From Pseudidiomarina aquimaris (GTDB taxonomy: Bacteria; Pseudomonadota; Gammaproteobacteria; Enterobacterales; Alteromonadaceae), in the NCBI RefSeq assembly GCF_003987395.1, contig NZ_PIPT01000001.1, positions 124,001 to 188,000 of the forward strand: a stretch of DNA of 64,000 bases, given 5' to 3'. Both the position numbers and the translations under genes were made by a program. Below are positions 35,070 through 44,281 of the stretch, one piece after another. Within the stretch, counting starts at the first letter, position 1, and each line of letters opens with the position of its first letter. The notes under the pieces were generated by a model. That model saw nothing but the letters and a program-made list of their open reading frames with translations. It was not told the origin of the DNA and did not search any database.

Positions 35070-36222
35070 TGGCTTCGCTGATACCATCAAGCGTCATGGG
35101 GTACATGCGGCCCCCCATGAGTTCGTGCATCATGTCGATCGAATGATGCCACTTCCAGTGTTCCAACGGTTGCGGGTTGAGCCAAACCGCGTTATCGAAA
35201 TGATTCAACAAGCGGCGCATCCACACTTGACCAGGCTCCTCGTTCCAATGTTCGACACTGCCGCCGGGGTAAGCTATTTCGTAGGGCCCCATGGTGGCGT
35301 CCCCAACGAAAATAAGCTTGTAATCACGGCCATATGTATTGATGAGTTCGCGGGTCGGCGTTTTCTCGCTAAAGCGCCTCTCGTTAGACTGCCACACCTC
35401 TTCATAAACACAGTTATGAAAGTAATAAAATTCTAGGTGTTTGAATTCACTGCGAGCGGCAGCAAAGAGTTGCTGGCACTCGTAAATAAAATCATCCATC
35501 GAGCCACCGACGTCAAATAAGAGCAGGACTTTCACCGCATTGTGGCGTTCCGGACGCCATTTCAAATCGAGTAAACCGGCTTTTTGTGAAGTAGCGCGAA
35601 TGGTTTCATCTAAATCGAGCTCTTCTGCACTACCGGTGCGAGCGAATTTGCGTAACTTACGTAAAGCAAGTTGCATGGTACGGTTGTTGAGTTCGCCTTC
35701 GGTGTCGAGGTCACGAAACTCGCGCTTGTCCCAGACTTTGACCGCACGGCGGGCATTAGATCCATCTTGGCCAATGCGAATGCCTTCAGGGTTGTAACCA
35801 TAGGCTCCAAATGGGGATGTGCCACCGGTACCAATCCATTTGTTACCGCCAGCGTGACGTTCTTGCTGCTCTTTCATGCGCTCTTGAAAGGCTTTCAATA
35901 GCTCATCTAAGCCACCCATGCTTTGCAGCTTGGCTTTGTCCTCTTCGGTAAGCTGGCGTTGCAGCGAGCGGCGCAGCCAGTCTTCTGGAATGGCGCTGGC
36001 AAGGTCGACTTGTTCGACGCCCTCGAAGTATTCCGCGAACGCACGGTCAAAGCGGTCAAACTGGCTTTCGTCTTTGACCAAAGTTAAGCGTGCAAGGTAA
36101 TAAAACGCTTCAACGTCGGCAAACACCACTTGTTTTTCGAGTGCCGCGAGTAGGTCCATCAGCTCGGTAATGCTGGTTTTCAGGCCATGCTTACGCAGCG
36201 TAAAGAAAAAGTCGATAAGCAT
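35023..36222 (-). CDS. VWA (CoxE-like) domain protein
   Basis: A 399-residue cytosolic protein. An N-terminal helical part (~1-200) is followed by a VWA domain with the metal site DVGGSM near residue 230. It shares a TAATG overlap with the MoxR ATPase gene upstream. MoxR-VWA pairs work as a chaperone-like unit that remodels or activates enzyme complexes; the client is not indicated here. The first MIDAS serine position reads G (DVGGS rather than DxSxS), as occurs in this CoxE-like group. Confidence 0.85.
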   Translation of the reverse strand: MLIDFFFTLRKHGLKTSITELMDLLAALEKQVVFADVEAFYYLARLTLVKDESQFDRFDRAFAEYFEGVEQVDLASAIPEDWLRRSLQRQLTEEDKAKLQSMGGLDELLKAFQERMKEQQERHAGGNKWIGTGGTSPFGAYGYNPEGIRIGQDGSNARRAVKVWDKREFRDLDTEGELNNRTMQLALRKLRKFARTGSAEELDLDETIRATSQKAGLLDLKWRPERHNAVKVLLLFDVGGSMDDFIYECQQLFAAARSEFKHLEFYYFHNCVYEEVWQSNERRFSEKTPTRELINTYGRDYKLIFVGDATMGPYEIAYPGGSVEHWNEEPGQVWMRRLLNHFDNAVWLNPQPLEHWKWHHSIDMMHELMGGRMYPMTLDGISEAITTLLRKSATTAPVS

Positions 36223-37058
36223 TAGCTGTCTCGACGACGTGCCATAAAGGCCAGTTTTTCAACTAACTGTACATCTTGCTCGTTTTTAAGAAGCGCACCA
36301 AACATCGGCATTAAGCCATTGCTTTCCTTGAGCTCGCTTATTCCAATATCTTCCACTAATAACAGCTTCAACCAGTCAATGAGCTCCGAAGTTGAAGGCT
36401 TCTTCTTTAAATTCGGTAGGTTGCGGACATCAAAAAAGACTTCCAATGCGGTTTGCAGCAAATCACGCTGAATATCGGGGTGATGCACACGGACTATCTG
36501 TGCCAAGGTATCGGCATCAGGGAAGTTGATGTAATGGAAGAAACAGCGACGCAAAAAGGCGTCGGGCAACTCTTTCTCATTATTCGAAGTGATCACCACA
36601 ATAGGGCGGTGCTTGGCAGAGATTTGTTCGCCAGTTTCGTAGACATGGAATTCCATCTGATCTAGCTCGTGCAGCAAATCATTGGGAAACTCAATGTCGG
36701 CTTTATCGATCTCATCGATCAATAACACCGGGCGCTCTGGGGCGGTGAAGGCCTGCCAAAGCTTGCCCGGTTTAATATAGTTGGCAATATCATGCACTTT
36801 ATCGCTACCGAGCTGACTATCGCGCAGACGTGACACCGCGTCGTACTCATAAAGTCCTTGTTGTGCCTTGGTGGTTGATTTGATCTGCCACCGCAGCAAC
36901 GGTACGCCTAAACTCGCGGCCAGTTCTTCGGCCAAGCGTGTTTTGCCAGTACCTGGCTCACCTTTCAACAACAGCGGCTTTTCAAGCGTTACTGCGGCGT
37001 TCACCGCTAATGCCAATTCGTCCGCAACGATATAACTCGAGGTACTGCTAAAGTGCAT
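36222..37058 (-). CDS. MoxR-family AAA+ ATPase
   Basis: A 278-residue ATPase: Walker A GEPGTGKT (~39), Walker B LLIDEIDKAD (~106), sensor I VITSNNEKELPDAFLRR. It is translationally coupled to the VWA gene downstream. Such pairs are common and conserved in gammaproteobacteria. Confidence 0.92.
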   Translation of the reverse strand: MHFSSTSSYIVADELALAVNAAVTLEKPLLLKGEPGTGKTRLAEELAASLGVPLLRWQIKSTTKAQQGLYEYDAVSRLRDSQLGSDKVHDIANYIKPGKLWQAFTAPERPVLLIDEIDKADIEFPNDLLHELDQMEFHVYETGEQISAKHRPIVVITSNNEKELPDAFLRRCFFHYINFPDADTLAQIVRVHHPDIQRDLLQTALEVFFDVRNLPNLKKKPSTSELIDWLKLLLVEDIGISELKESNGLMPMFGALLKNEQDVQLVEKLAFMARRRDS

Positions 37059-37066
37059 ACGATTCC

Positions 37067-37459
37067 TTATTTTTTCACGATTTTACCGGTCGATTCGAGG
37101 TAAACTTTACCTTGTTTCTTCACCGTTTCATAATCCATGCTTTCCGAAGCAAGATGCACTTCTTCCAGCACTTCTTGCATGGTGTCCACTTCTTCATCGA
37201 GGCGCTGTAGGGCGTTTTCAAGGGTGTAGCTCAATTGATGAATGGTGGCCATGTCATTCGCCGTTAACTCGTCTTTGGCCATGATCTCTTCTAACTTTGC
37301 GTTGAAATTAGCCAAGTTAAACAGTGCTTGATCGAGATTCTTTGCTGGTTGACCTTTAAAGTGTTCATAACGCTGGTCCTCATCGGCGTGTGCAACGCCA
37401 AGACCAAGGGTGGCAGATATTAATGCGGTGAATGTTAATGTAGCAAGCGTACGTTTCAT
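37067..37459 (-). CDS. Periplasmic helical protein, probably DUF6746, with a Fur box
   Basis: A 130-residue protein with a signal peptide (~1-25, ends AHADE). The mature part begins RYEHFKGQPAKNLDQALFNLANFN and is fully helical, like DUF6746 proteins. It lies 8 nt upstream of moxR. A near-perfect Fur box 35 nt before its start suggests iron repression. Function unknown; a role in iron-limited envelope stress is a guess. Confidence 0.75.
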   Translation of the reverse strand: MKRTLATLTFTALISATLGLGVAHADEDQRYEHFKGQPAKNLDQALFNLANFNAKLEEIMAKDELTANDMATIHQLSYTLENALQRLDEEVDTMQEVLEEVHLASESMDYETVKKQGKVYLESTGKIVKK

Positions 37460-37493
37460 AAATAAGTCCTCGTAGGATGAGTTAGATTCTTAA

Positions 37494-37508
37494 TGAGAAT
37501 TATTATCA
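37494..37508. promoter_or_regulatory. Fur box
   Basis: TGAGAATTATTATCA matches the 7-1-7 Fur consensus TGATAATNATTATCA at 14 of 15 positions. It sits upstream of the gene at 37459. Confidence 0.75.
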
Positions 37509-37546
37509 ATAATACCTGAACATTGTCGATACACCAAGAGAGGTAG

Positions 37547-38581
37547 TTAGCCTGGTGTAAACCCGCAGTCGGTAAAGAAATCTTGCCAAGGTTGTACATG
37601 TGCACGAGCGCGTTGATTCAAGCGTTGGGTCAATGTCTGTAATTGTTGTAAGTAATCCTGCAATGCCGCTTGTTCCGTAACTTTTGCGAGTTGCTGTAAG
37701 CGCTCGTTGACCTCATAGCCTTGCCGGGTAAAGCCAGCAAGTTGCGGCTGCACTTGTTGAATAAAGTACTTCAAGAACACCGTATGCAGCACCTCAGCAC
37801 GCTCCGGTCGCCCAGCACTGGTGCAGCCGGCAACTGTAGAAAGGTTGTCTAGTAGAGGCTCTAGTTGAACTAGGTAGGCGTCCAACTCATGCAGCGTACG
37901 CCATAATCTGGGAAGGTAATCGGTCTGGTGTAGATGTTCGAGCGCTTGCTCAAGTTGCGGCTCATCTATCGCCGGGGCGTCGGTCGTGGACGCTGTTAAC
38001 ACCGCCAACAGTGGATCAAGCGCGGCGAGTGCCGCAGCGAACGCATCATCATCTGCCGTTTTGTGACTTGTTGCCGCAACACGCAGGGTATGGCGCAGGG
38101 CATCGTCCGTTGCTATCGCCAACTGTTTACTTGCGGGTAAGGTTGCTAATTTTTCGGTATAGGCTTTCTGTAACCGTGACGCTAACGCCGTTTCTCCGCT
38201 GAGCTCTAGGTCTTCAATACAGCTCGCAATAGCCTGAGTAAGCCTGCGGTCAAAAAAATAACGAGTGAGTCCGCCTTCGAGCTTACCGAGGGCGCTGTTG
38301 CGCTGGGCAATTAACTGACCCGCCGCACATTGGTCAAGGCGCCAAGAATCGAGCAGCGAAACACTGACGCGCGGCACCTCCACACGCAGGTCGCGCACAT
38401 CGGGTAGCTGCGGTACAGGTACCGATTGATAATCAACCGCTTCGCGCTCTAATGTATTGGCGACTCGCGCTTGGTAATCGTGCAAGGGCGCTAGAGCGGT
38501 TGGCACATCACTACAGGCCAGCAGCAAGAAGGCTAATGAAGCATAGCCAAGCCCGCGCAGAGACCGTACAATAGTGTGCAT
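37547..38581 (-). CDS. DUF3080 family lipoprotein
   Basis: A 344-residue lipoprotein that resembles the DUF3080 family. Start at 38581 gives a compact signal peptide with lipobox LLAC (Cys ~23); an earlier in-frame ATG (38611) would add ten residues that overlap the start of ribE. The mature protein is helical with conserved QLPDVRDLRVEVPRVSVSLLD and the C-terminal WQDFFTDCGF. Envelope role unknown. Confidence 0.78.
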   Translation of the reverse strand: MHTIVRSLRGLGYASLAFLLLACSDVPTALAPLHDYQARVANTLEREAVDYQSVPVPQLPDVRDLRVEVPRVSVSLLDSWRLDQCAAGQLIAQRNSALGKLEGGLTRYFFDRRLTQAIASCIEDLELSGETALASRLQKAYTEKLATLPASKQLAIATDDALRHTLRVAATSHKTADDDAFAAALAALDPLLAVLTASTTDAPAIDEPQLEQALEHLHQTDYLPRLWRTLHELDAYLVQLEPLLDNLSTVAGCTSAGRPERAEVLHTVFLKYFIQQVQPQLAGFTRQGYEVNERLQQLAKVTEQAALQDYLQQLQTLTQRLNQRARAHVQPWQDFFTDCGFTPG

Positions 38582-38609
38582 TCTTTGTTGTTGGAGCCAG
38601 TCACGCATC

Positions 38610-39218
38610 ATGTTTACCGGTATCGTTCAAACCCAAGCTGAAGTTATTGCGATTGATCAACGCGAACAATTTCGCCACTTGACCTTAAAAGTTGCACCGC
38701 AGTTCCTTACCCATCTCGAAATCGGTGCCAGTATAGCTATTAACGGTTGTTGCTTAACAGTGGTTCAATTTAGCACAGATAACGTGCATTTTGACGTGAT
38801 CGACGAGACCCTCAAGCTTACTAATTTGGGGCAGTTAGCGGTCGGTAGCAAGGTAAACCTTGAGCGCTCATTGAAGGTCGGTGATGAAATTGGCGGCCAC
38901 CATGTCTCGGGCCATATCCATACCACCGGCACTCTAGAAACGATGTCTGAAACGGCCGATAATGTGGCGATGTGGATAGCTTTCCCCGCTGAGTTTAAGC
39001 CCTATGTCTTTGCCAAAGGCTTTATCAGCGTTAATGGCGCAAGTCTTACGATTGGTCAGGTGCATGACAGTCAGTTCTCGCTACATTTGATCCCAGAAAC
39101 GTTGCGTTTAACAAATCTAGCCGATATGAAGCCGGGCGATAAAGTGAATTTAGAGTTTGATCAACAAACCATCACCATTGTCGACACAGTAAATCGCTAC
39201 CTAGAACAAACCCGGTAA
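38610..39218 (+). CDS. ribE: Riboflavin synthase alpha chain
   Basis: A 202-residue enzyme with two lumazine-binding repeats: MFTGIVQ start with INGCCLTVV, and a second repeat with AKGFISVNGASLTIG. GGHHVSGHIHTTG joins them. It dismutates two 6,7-dimethyl-8-ribityllumazine molecules to riboflavin. The start at 38610 is set by the invariant MFTGIV. It is divergent from the DUF3080 gene. Confidence 0.95.
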   Translation: MFTGIVQTQAEVIAIDQREQFRHLTLKVAPQFLTHLEIGASIAINGCCLTVVQFSTDNVHFDVIDETLKLTNLGQLAVGSKVNLERSLKVGDEIGGHHVSGHIHTTGTLETMSETADNVAMWIAFPAEFKPYVFAKGFISVNGASLTIGQVHDSQFSLHLIPETLRLTNLADMKPGDKVNLEFDQQTITIVDTVNRYLEQTR

Positions 39219-39220
39219 CT

Positions 39221-39306
39221 GCGATGTTCGCTATTCGCTGTTCGTTGTTTGTTTAAACAAAGAGCGAGCCTAAGCGAGCGTGCGAACAGCGAACATCAAA
39301 CATCGC
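39221..39306. repeat. Long inverted repeat after ribE
   Basis: GATGTTCGCTATTCGC (39223-39238) pairs with GCGAACAGCGAACATC (39282-39297), 15 of 16 bp. GCGATGTT (39221) also pairs with AACATCGC (39299-39306). The 43-nt loop holds GTTTAAAC. Without a T-run it is not a plain terminator; it looks like a dispersed intergenic palindrome. Confidence 0.7.
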
Positions 39307-39309
39307 CTT

Positions 39310-39504
39310 TCACTCTTCTAGTACTTTGACGATAATTTTGTCTTGCGCGTCGTCGACGTGGACATCCAAATGCACATCACTGCCGCACGCCGGACACTCG
39401 TCTTGATAATCTTGATCGCCTTGTGACACGTCAATGCTGACGTGAATCTGATGACCGCAATGAGGACAGCGCACTGCGGCATCGTGAAGTTTTTCAACAT
39501 TCAT
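39310..39504 (-). CDS. CPXCG-motif cysteine-rich small protein
   Basis: A 64-residue protein with two zinc-type CPxCG knuckles, CPHCG (~14) and CPACG (~39), and a strongly acidic second half (DVHLDVHVDDAQDK). It belongs to the CPXCG-motif family of unknown function. The start at 39504 begins MNVEKLHDAAV; upstream codons belong to an unrelated open frame. Confidence 0.85.
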   Translation of the reverse strand: MNVEKLHDAAVRCPHCGHQIHVSIDVSQGDQDYQDECPACGSDVHLDVHVDDAQDKIIVKVLEE

Positions 39505-39583
39505 GGTATGCCTCTCGCTTACATGTCTACCTAAGCTGAGTATGGTGCAAAGAATGCATTCATGCCATTTAACGAGGTAAGTT

Positions 39584-40474
39584 CTAACGCAAAAAAAGTG
39601 CGGCGATACCGACGGCGGCGATGAGGGCGCCAAGCACGCTGCGCAAAGTGGGCGGCTCACCGCGCCACCATTGGATGGGAATAAGCCACAGCGGTGCGGT
39701 CGCAAGCAGCGTTTGGGCTAGGCCAGGGTGTAAATAAGCTATGGCAGTTTGTTGTAGCCAAATGGCCAAAAAGGTTCCCATAAAAATGGCAATCAGCAGC
39801 CATGGTAACGAGGTATGCCGTAGGGCTGCTTTGGTTTGTAAAAACATTTTCGGTTTTAACAGGAGCAGTGCAACAGTCAGCGCGGCGGTGCCGGCGGCAA
39901 GTCGCACAAAGGCCGCTTGCAGTGGGTTGACGCTGAAGCTGGCGAGCGCTTCAAAAGCCATAACGAGGCCAAGCGCTTGGCACAACGCGGCACCGGTGGC
40001 GGCGCTTATACCTGCTAAATTCAAGGTAGCCTGCGGGCGCTGTGGGTTACGCTCGGTAGTAATGATAATGATGCCGAGCAAAACTACTAATGCAGCGAAC
40101 ACTTCTCGCGTGCTCATCGCTTCTTGCAACCAAAGCCAAGCGATGATGGCAGCAAAGGGCGGAGCAAGGTACTCGAATAACATGGTGTACCACGGGCCAA
40201 TGCGGCGTAAGGCGGTGAAATACAAAGTATCGCCGAGTGTGATGCCAATGACCCCACTGGCGAGCAAGAGCCAAGCGGCGGTGCTGCCATCAAAGTGAAC
40301 CAATTGCTGGGTGACCAGGCCGACAATGAACAGCAGGGGCACAGCGACAAAGCCTTTGACCAAGTTCAATTGACTGGCAGACAAATAGCTACCGGCCTGA
40401 CTGTAGAGCAGGTTGGCAAGGGCCCAAAAGAGCGCGGCAAAAAGGGCGGCCATTGGGCCAAGTAAAGATTCCAT
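39584..40474 (-). CDS. EamA/DMT-family transporter
   Basis: A 296-residue inner-membrane protein with about ten helices in two EamA repeats, the second starting near residue 150. Family members export small metabolites and amino acids. The substrate cannot be told. It is transcribed away from thrS. Confidence 0.85.
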   Translation of the reverse strand: MESLLGPMAALFAALFWALANLLYSQAGSYLSASQLNLVKGFVAVPLLFIVGLVTQQLVHFDGSTAAWLLLASGVIGITLGDTLYFTALRRIGPWYTMLFEYLAPPFAAIIAWLWLQEAMSTREVFAALVVLLGIIIITTERNPQRPQATLNLAGISAATGAALCQALGLVMAFEALASFSVNPLQAAFVRLAAGTAALTVALLLLKPKMFLQTKAALRHTSLPWLLIAIFMGTFLAIWLQQTAIAYLHPGLAQTLLATAPLWLIPIQWWRGEPPTLRSVLGALIAAVGIAALFLR

Positions 40475-40613
40475 AGCGCGCTATCTTACCTGTTGCTTAA
40501 ATCAAGGCCAAGCGTTGCATTGCGTGCGCTGCAGCCATGCGGTATAGTGGCTGCTTCTCGTTGAATCACAAGTGACACTTGGTAGGTGCCACCACTGTAA
40601 AAGGAACAAAAGA

Positions 40614-42530
40614 ATGCCTGTAGTAACGCTGCCTGATGGAAGTCAACGCGCTTTCGATAAACCTGTCTCAATCCTCGAAGTAGCTCAAGATATCGGCCCT
40701 GGCCTCGCCAAAGCGACCGTGGCGGGTAAAATTAACGGTCAACTGGCGGATGCCTGTGACCTGATCACCGAAGATGCGACGGTTCATATTATTACCCCGA
40801 AAGACGAGGAAGGCGTTGAGATCATCCGCCACTCGTGCGCGCACCTTTTAGGTCATGCGTTAAAACAGTTATTTCCGCAAGTGAAAATGGCGATTGGCCC
40901 GGTTATCGATAACGGTTTTTATTATGACGTTGATCTTGATAAAGCCCTGACCCAAGACGACCTAGATGCGCTTGAAAAGCGCATGAAAGAGTTGGCGAAA
41001 ACCGAATATGAAGTCGTCAAAAAGAAAGTGAGTTGGCAAGAAGCGCGTGAAGCTTTTGTCGGCCGTCACGAACCGTACAAAATTGAAATTCTTGATGAAA
41101 ACATTAGCCAAGACGACCGTCCTGCGCTTTACCATCATGAAGAATACGTCGATATGTGCCGTGGTCCGCACGTGCCGAACATGAAGTTCTGCCAACATTT
41201 CAAAATTATGAAGGTGGCGGGTGCCTACTGGCGTGGTAATTCTGACAACAAGATGTTGCAGCGTATCTACGGCACCGCTTGGGCAGACAAGAAACAGTTA
41301 AAAGCCTATTTGCAGCGTCTTGAAGAAGCGGAAAAGCGTGATCACCGTAAAATCGGTAAGTCGCAAGACTTGTTCCACTGGCAAGAAGAAGCACCAGGTA
41401 TGGTGTTCTGGCACCACAACGGTTGGACTATCTTCCAAGAGCTGGAAAGTTACGTACGCGAGAAGCTACGTGAGTATGACTATCAGGAAGTGAAAGGTCC
41501 GTTGATGATGGACCGCGTCTTGTGGGAAAAGTCAGGGCACTGGGAAAAATTCTCTGAACTGATGTTTACCACTGCATCAGAAAGCCGTGAATATGCAATC
41601 AAGCCAATGAACTGTCCAGGACACGTGCAAATCTTCAATCAAGGTTTGAAATCGTACCGTGATTTGCCGTTGCGCATGGCTGAGTTCGGCTGCTGTCACC
41701 GTAATGAACCTTCGGGTGCCTTGCACGGCTTGATGCGCGTACGTGGCTTTACGCAAGACGATGCGCATGTTTTCTGTACCCCAGAACAAGTTCAAGACGA
41801 AGTGAGTGGCTGTATTCAGATGGTCTACGAAACCTACAAAACATTTGGTTTCGAAGACATTGTGGTGAAGCTGTCGACGCGTCCGGAGAAACGTTTAGGT
41901 GATGATGCAACATGGGATCACGCCGAGCAAGCTCTTGCTGAAGCCTTGAAAAACAATGGCATTGCGTTTGAGTACTTGCCAGGAGAGGGCGCATTCTATG
42001 GTCCGAAAATTGAATTCACCTTGCATGACTGTTTAGGTCGTGCGTGGCAGTGCGGTACTGTACAGCTCGATTTCGCCTTACCGGGTCGCTTAGGCGCCAC
42101 TTATGTAGGTGAAGATAACGAGCGCCACACGCCGGTAATGATTCACCGCGCAATTTTGGGCTCGCTGGAACGTTTCATGGGTATTCTGATTGAAGAATAC
42201 GCAGGTTATTTCCCACTTTGGCTTGCGCCAACGCAGATTGTAGTGATGAATATCACCGATAATCAGGCGGATTACGTCAAAAATACCGTAAAAGAGTTGA
42301 ATAAACTCGGATTTAGGGCGACAGCCGACTTGAGAAATGAGAAAATAGGCTTTAAAATTCGCGAGCACACATTAAAACGTGTTCCTTATATGTTGGTTGT
42401 TGGCGATAAAGAAGTCGAGAACCAAGCGGTTGCGGTACGTACCCGTCGCGGCGAAGACCAAGGCGTAAAAGGCTTGGAGCAATTTATTGCTGAGCTGCAA
42501 GACGAAGTACGTAGTCGCAAAATTAGTTAA
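40614..42530 (+). CDS. thrS: Threonyl-tRNA synthetase
   Basis: A 638-residue class II synthetase: N-terminal TGS domain ([18 protein letters not shown]), editing domain with [11 protein letters not shown], catalytic core with [10 protein letters not shown] and [24 protein letters not shown], and a C-terminal anticodon domain. The start follows AAGGA by 9 nt. First gene of the classic thrS-infC-rpmI-rplT order. Confidence 0.97.
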   Translation: MPVVTLPDGSQRAFDKPVSILEVAQDIGPGLAKATVAGKINGQLADACDLITEDATVHIITPKDEEGVEIIRHSCAHLLGHALKQLFPQVKMAIGPVIDNGFYYDVDLDKALTQDDLDALEKRMKELAKTEYEVVKKKVSWQEAREAFVGRHEPYKIEILDENISQDDRPALYHHEEYVDMCRGPHVPNMKFCQHFKIMKVAGAYWRGNSDNKMLQRIYGTAWADKKQLKAYLQRLEEAEKRDHRKIGKSQDLFHWQEEAPGMVFWHHNGWTIFQELESYVREKLREYDYQEVKGPLMMDRVLWEKSGHWEKFSELMFTTASESREYAIKPMNCPGHVQIFNQGLKSYRDLPLRMAEFGCCHRNEPSGALHGLMRVRGFTQDDAHVFCTPEQVQDEVSGCIQMVYETYKTFGFEDIVVKLSTRPEKRLGDDATWDHAEQALAEALKNNGIAFEYLPGEGAFYGPKIEFTLHDCLGRAWQCGTVQLDFALPGRLGATYVGEDNERHTPVMIHRAILGSLERFMGILIEEYAGYFPLWLAPTQIVVMNITDNQADYVKNTVKELNKLGFRATADLRNEKIGFKIREHTLKRVPYMLVVGDKEVENQAVAVRTRRGEDQGVKGLEQFIAELQDEVRSRKIS

Positions 42531-42549
42531 TTGATTGGAGGAATGACCC

Positions 42550-43092
42550 ATTAAAGGCGGAAAAAGAACTCAGAAAGCTGCAGATAAAAATCGGATCAAC
42601 GACGAAATTCGCGTAAACGAAGTACGTTTGATTGGCGTTGAAGGTGATCAGATTGGTGTCGTAGGTATTCAAGAAGCTCTTGAGAAGGCCGAAGAGGCCG
42701 GTGTTGATCTGGTGGAAATTAGCCCAAATGCGGAGCCACCAGTTTGTCGTCTGATGGATTATGGTAAGTTCCTCTACGAAAAAGCTAAGAACGCTAAAGA
42801 GCAAAAGAAAAATCAGAAGCAAATTCAGGTTAAGGAAGTCAAATTCCGTCCTGGTACTGATGAGGGCGATTATCAGGTAAAACTACGCAACCTGACTCGC
42901 TTCCTCGAGGGAGGTGACAAAACCAAAGTCACCGTTCGTTTCCGTGGCCGTGAAATGGCGCACCAAGAGCTTGGCATCGAATTGCTCAATCGTATCAAAG
43001 ACGATTTGCAAGAGATTTCAACTGTTGAGTCGTTCCCAAGACGGGCTGAGGGTCGCCAGATGATTATGGTTCTGGCCCCTGCTAAGAAGTAA
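42550..43092 (+). CDS. infC: Translation initiation factor IF-3, with ATT start
   Basis: A 180-residue IF-3. The start is an ATT codon 8 nt after GGAGG, giving (M)[26 protein letters not shown], collinear with E. coli IF-3 and the same length. Rare ATT/ATA starts are the basis of IF-3 autoregulation: IF-3 rejects its own start codon. An ATG-only search begins 78 nt late. It lies 19 nt after thrS. Confidence 0.96.
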   Translation: MKGGKRTQKAADKNRINDEIRVNEVRLIGVEGDQIGVVGIQEALEKAEEAGVDLVEISPNAEPPVCRLMDYGKFLYEKAKNAKEQKKNQKQIQVKEVKFRPGTDEGDYQVKLRNLTRFLEGGDKTKVTVRFRGREMAHQELGIELLNRIKDDLQEISTVESFPRRAEGRQMIMVLAPAKK

Positions 43093-43168
43093 CTGTGGTC
43101 CACAAGTAGGAAGGCGTTGGCCGACCTCACCCTGTTACACTTGTAATTAACAATGCGGAGTAGTTTTC

Positions 43169-43366
43169 ATGCCGAAAATGAAATCGAAAAAGGGCGCGTC
43201 TAAGCGCTTCAAAAAAACCGCTTCAGGCGGCTTTAAATGTAAACAGTCTCATTTGCGTCACATCCTGACCAAAAAGAGCTCAAAGCGGAAGCGTCACCTG
43301 CGTGCTAAGAGCATGGTGCACGAAGCCGATGTTGGCTTAGTTCAGCGTATGTTACCATTCGCGTAA
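43169..43366 (+). CDS. rpmI: 50S ribosomal protein L35
   Basis: A 65-residue basic protein, [20 protein letters not shown] start and [15 protein letters not shown], full length for L35. Usually under translational control by L20. Confidence 0.97.
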   Translation: MPKMKSKKGASKRFKKTASGGFKCKQSHLRHILTKKSSKRKRHLRAKSMVHEADVGLVQRMLPFA

Positions 43367-43382
43367 GGAAAGGAGATAGCAA

Positions 43383-43736
43383 ATGGCACGAGTAAAACGT
43401 GGTGTGATCGCGCGTGCGCGTCACAAGAAAGTCCTGAAGCAGGCGAAAGGTTATTATGGTGCTCGTTCACGCGTTTATCGCGTAGCGAAGCAAGCAGTTA
43501 TCAAAGCAGGTCAATATGCATACCGTGACCGCCGCAACAAGAAACGTCAATTCCGCCAATTGTGGATTGTGCGTATCAACGCTGCAGCACGTCAAAACGG
43601 TTTGTCATACAGCCGCTTTATCAACGGTTTGAAAAAAGCATCTGTTGAAATCGATCGTAAAATTCTGGCTGACATCGCAGTACATGACCAAAGTGGTTTT
43701 GCTGCGCTAGTAGAGAAAGCTAAAAGCTCTCTGTAA
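43383..43736 (+). CDS. rplT: 50S ribosomal protein L20
   Basis: A 117-residue protein: [20 protein letters not shown] start and [24 protein letters not shown], full-length L20. Normally followed closely by pheS; here the GMT element begins about 17 nt after its stop. Confidence 0.97.
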   Translation: MARVKRGVIARARHKKVLKQAKGYYGARSRVYRVAKQAVIKAGQYAYRDRRNKKRQFRQLWIVRINAAARQNGLSYSRFINGLKKASVEIDRKILADIAVHDQSGFAALVEKAKSSL

Positions 43737-43752
43737 GCCATGAATAAAGTTG

Positions 43753-43781
43753 AAAAAGGGAGCTACGAGGAGTATATAGTA
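43753..43781 (+). repeat. Left element end: inverted motif pair
   Basis: AAAAAGGGAGC (43753-43763), nine unrelated bases, TATATAGTA (43773-43781). The right end has the reverse complement of both motifs with the same 9-nt gap (53983-54011). Confidence 0.75.
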
Positions 43782-43849
43782 AAAACAGTGTCTATTCGCA
43801 TGTGAGTGAGTGACAGGGCTTTACATATAAGGTCAGCGGCTTTTATTTC

Positions 43850-44230
43850 AAACGTACATACTGTGTATAATGGTATGTACGTTTTTTATTTGCGCCGAGT
43901 CCTTCGGCGGTAACCATTCATCCATGAATTTTTGTTCAGTGTTTAATTGCACCTTGTGAGTGCGACTTGTTCCAACAAGTCGGGAGAGATAGGAGTTTAC
44001 GTCATTGGTTTAGCAGGACGGGGATAGTTGTTTGCGGCAAGTACAGAGTTGTCGCCGCATCCATGCGGCTTTGACAGTTCAGTTGTTCACTCATTGATTC
44101 ACCTTCTTGATTAATTGCACTTAATTTACCACCACATTGCAACCGCTCCTTACCACGTGTTGCAAATTAATCGCACCACAACTTTCACGGAAAGTACCAC
44201 TTCGTCGGATCTCGGCTTTGTGCCATTAGC
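43850..44230. other. Palindrome-rich left part of the element, no gene
   Basis: No supported ORF lies between rplT and 44248. Four hairpins stand out: AAACGTACATA/TATGTACGTTT (43850-43884, 11 bp, followed by a T-run, so it may end rplT transcripts), CGCCGA/TCGGCG (43893-43909), CGACTTGTT/AACAAGTCG (43963-43982, loop CC) and GCCGCAT/ATGCGGC (44054-44069, loop CC). They may be recombinase sites, RNA structure or cassette remnants. Confidence 0.5.
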
Positions 44231-44233
44231 AGA

Positions 44234-44281
44234 CGTTAACGCCGCATTCAGCGGCTTGTCCGCTGCAATGCTTGGTTAGGC
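44234..44281 (-). repeat. attC-like site after the glycosyltransferase
   Basis: Read on the minus strand: outer GCCTAAC (44281-44275, fits RYYYAAC) and GTTAACG (44240-44234, GTT kept). Inside, GCATT and CAGCGG pair with CCGCTG and AATGC, leaving a single unpaired base at 44266. That offset base is a hallmark of integron attC sites. The gene's TGA stop lies inside it. Confidence 0.72.

Noticed and set aside
39741-40298. 185-residue plus-strand ORF opposite the EamA transporter
   Set aside because: Antisense to a membrane protein with clear helix pattern; no start signals.
43740-43805. 21-codon ORF right after rplT
   Set aside because: No ribosome site, spans the presumed element junction, and codes for no known leader peptide.
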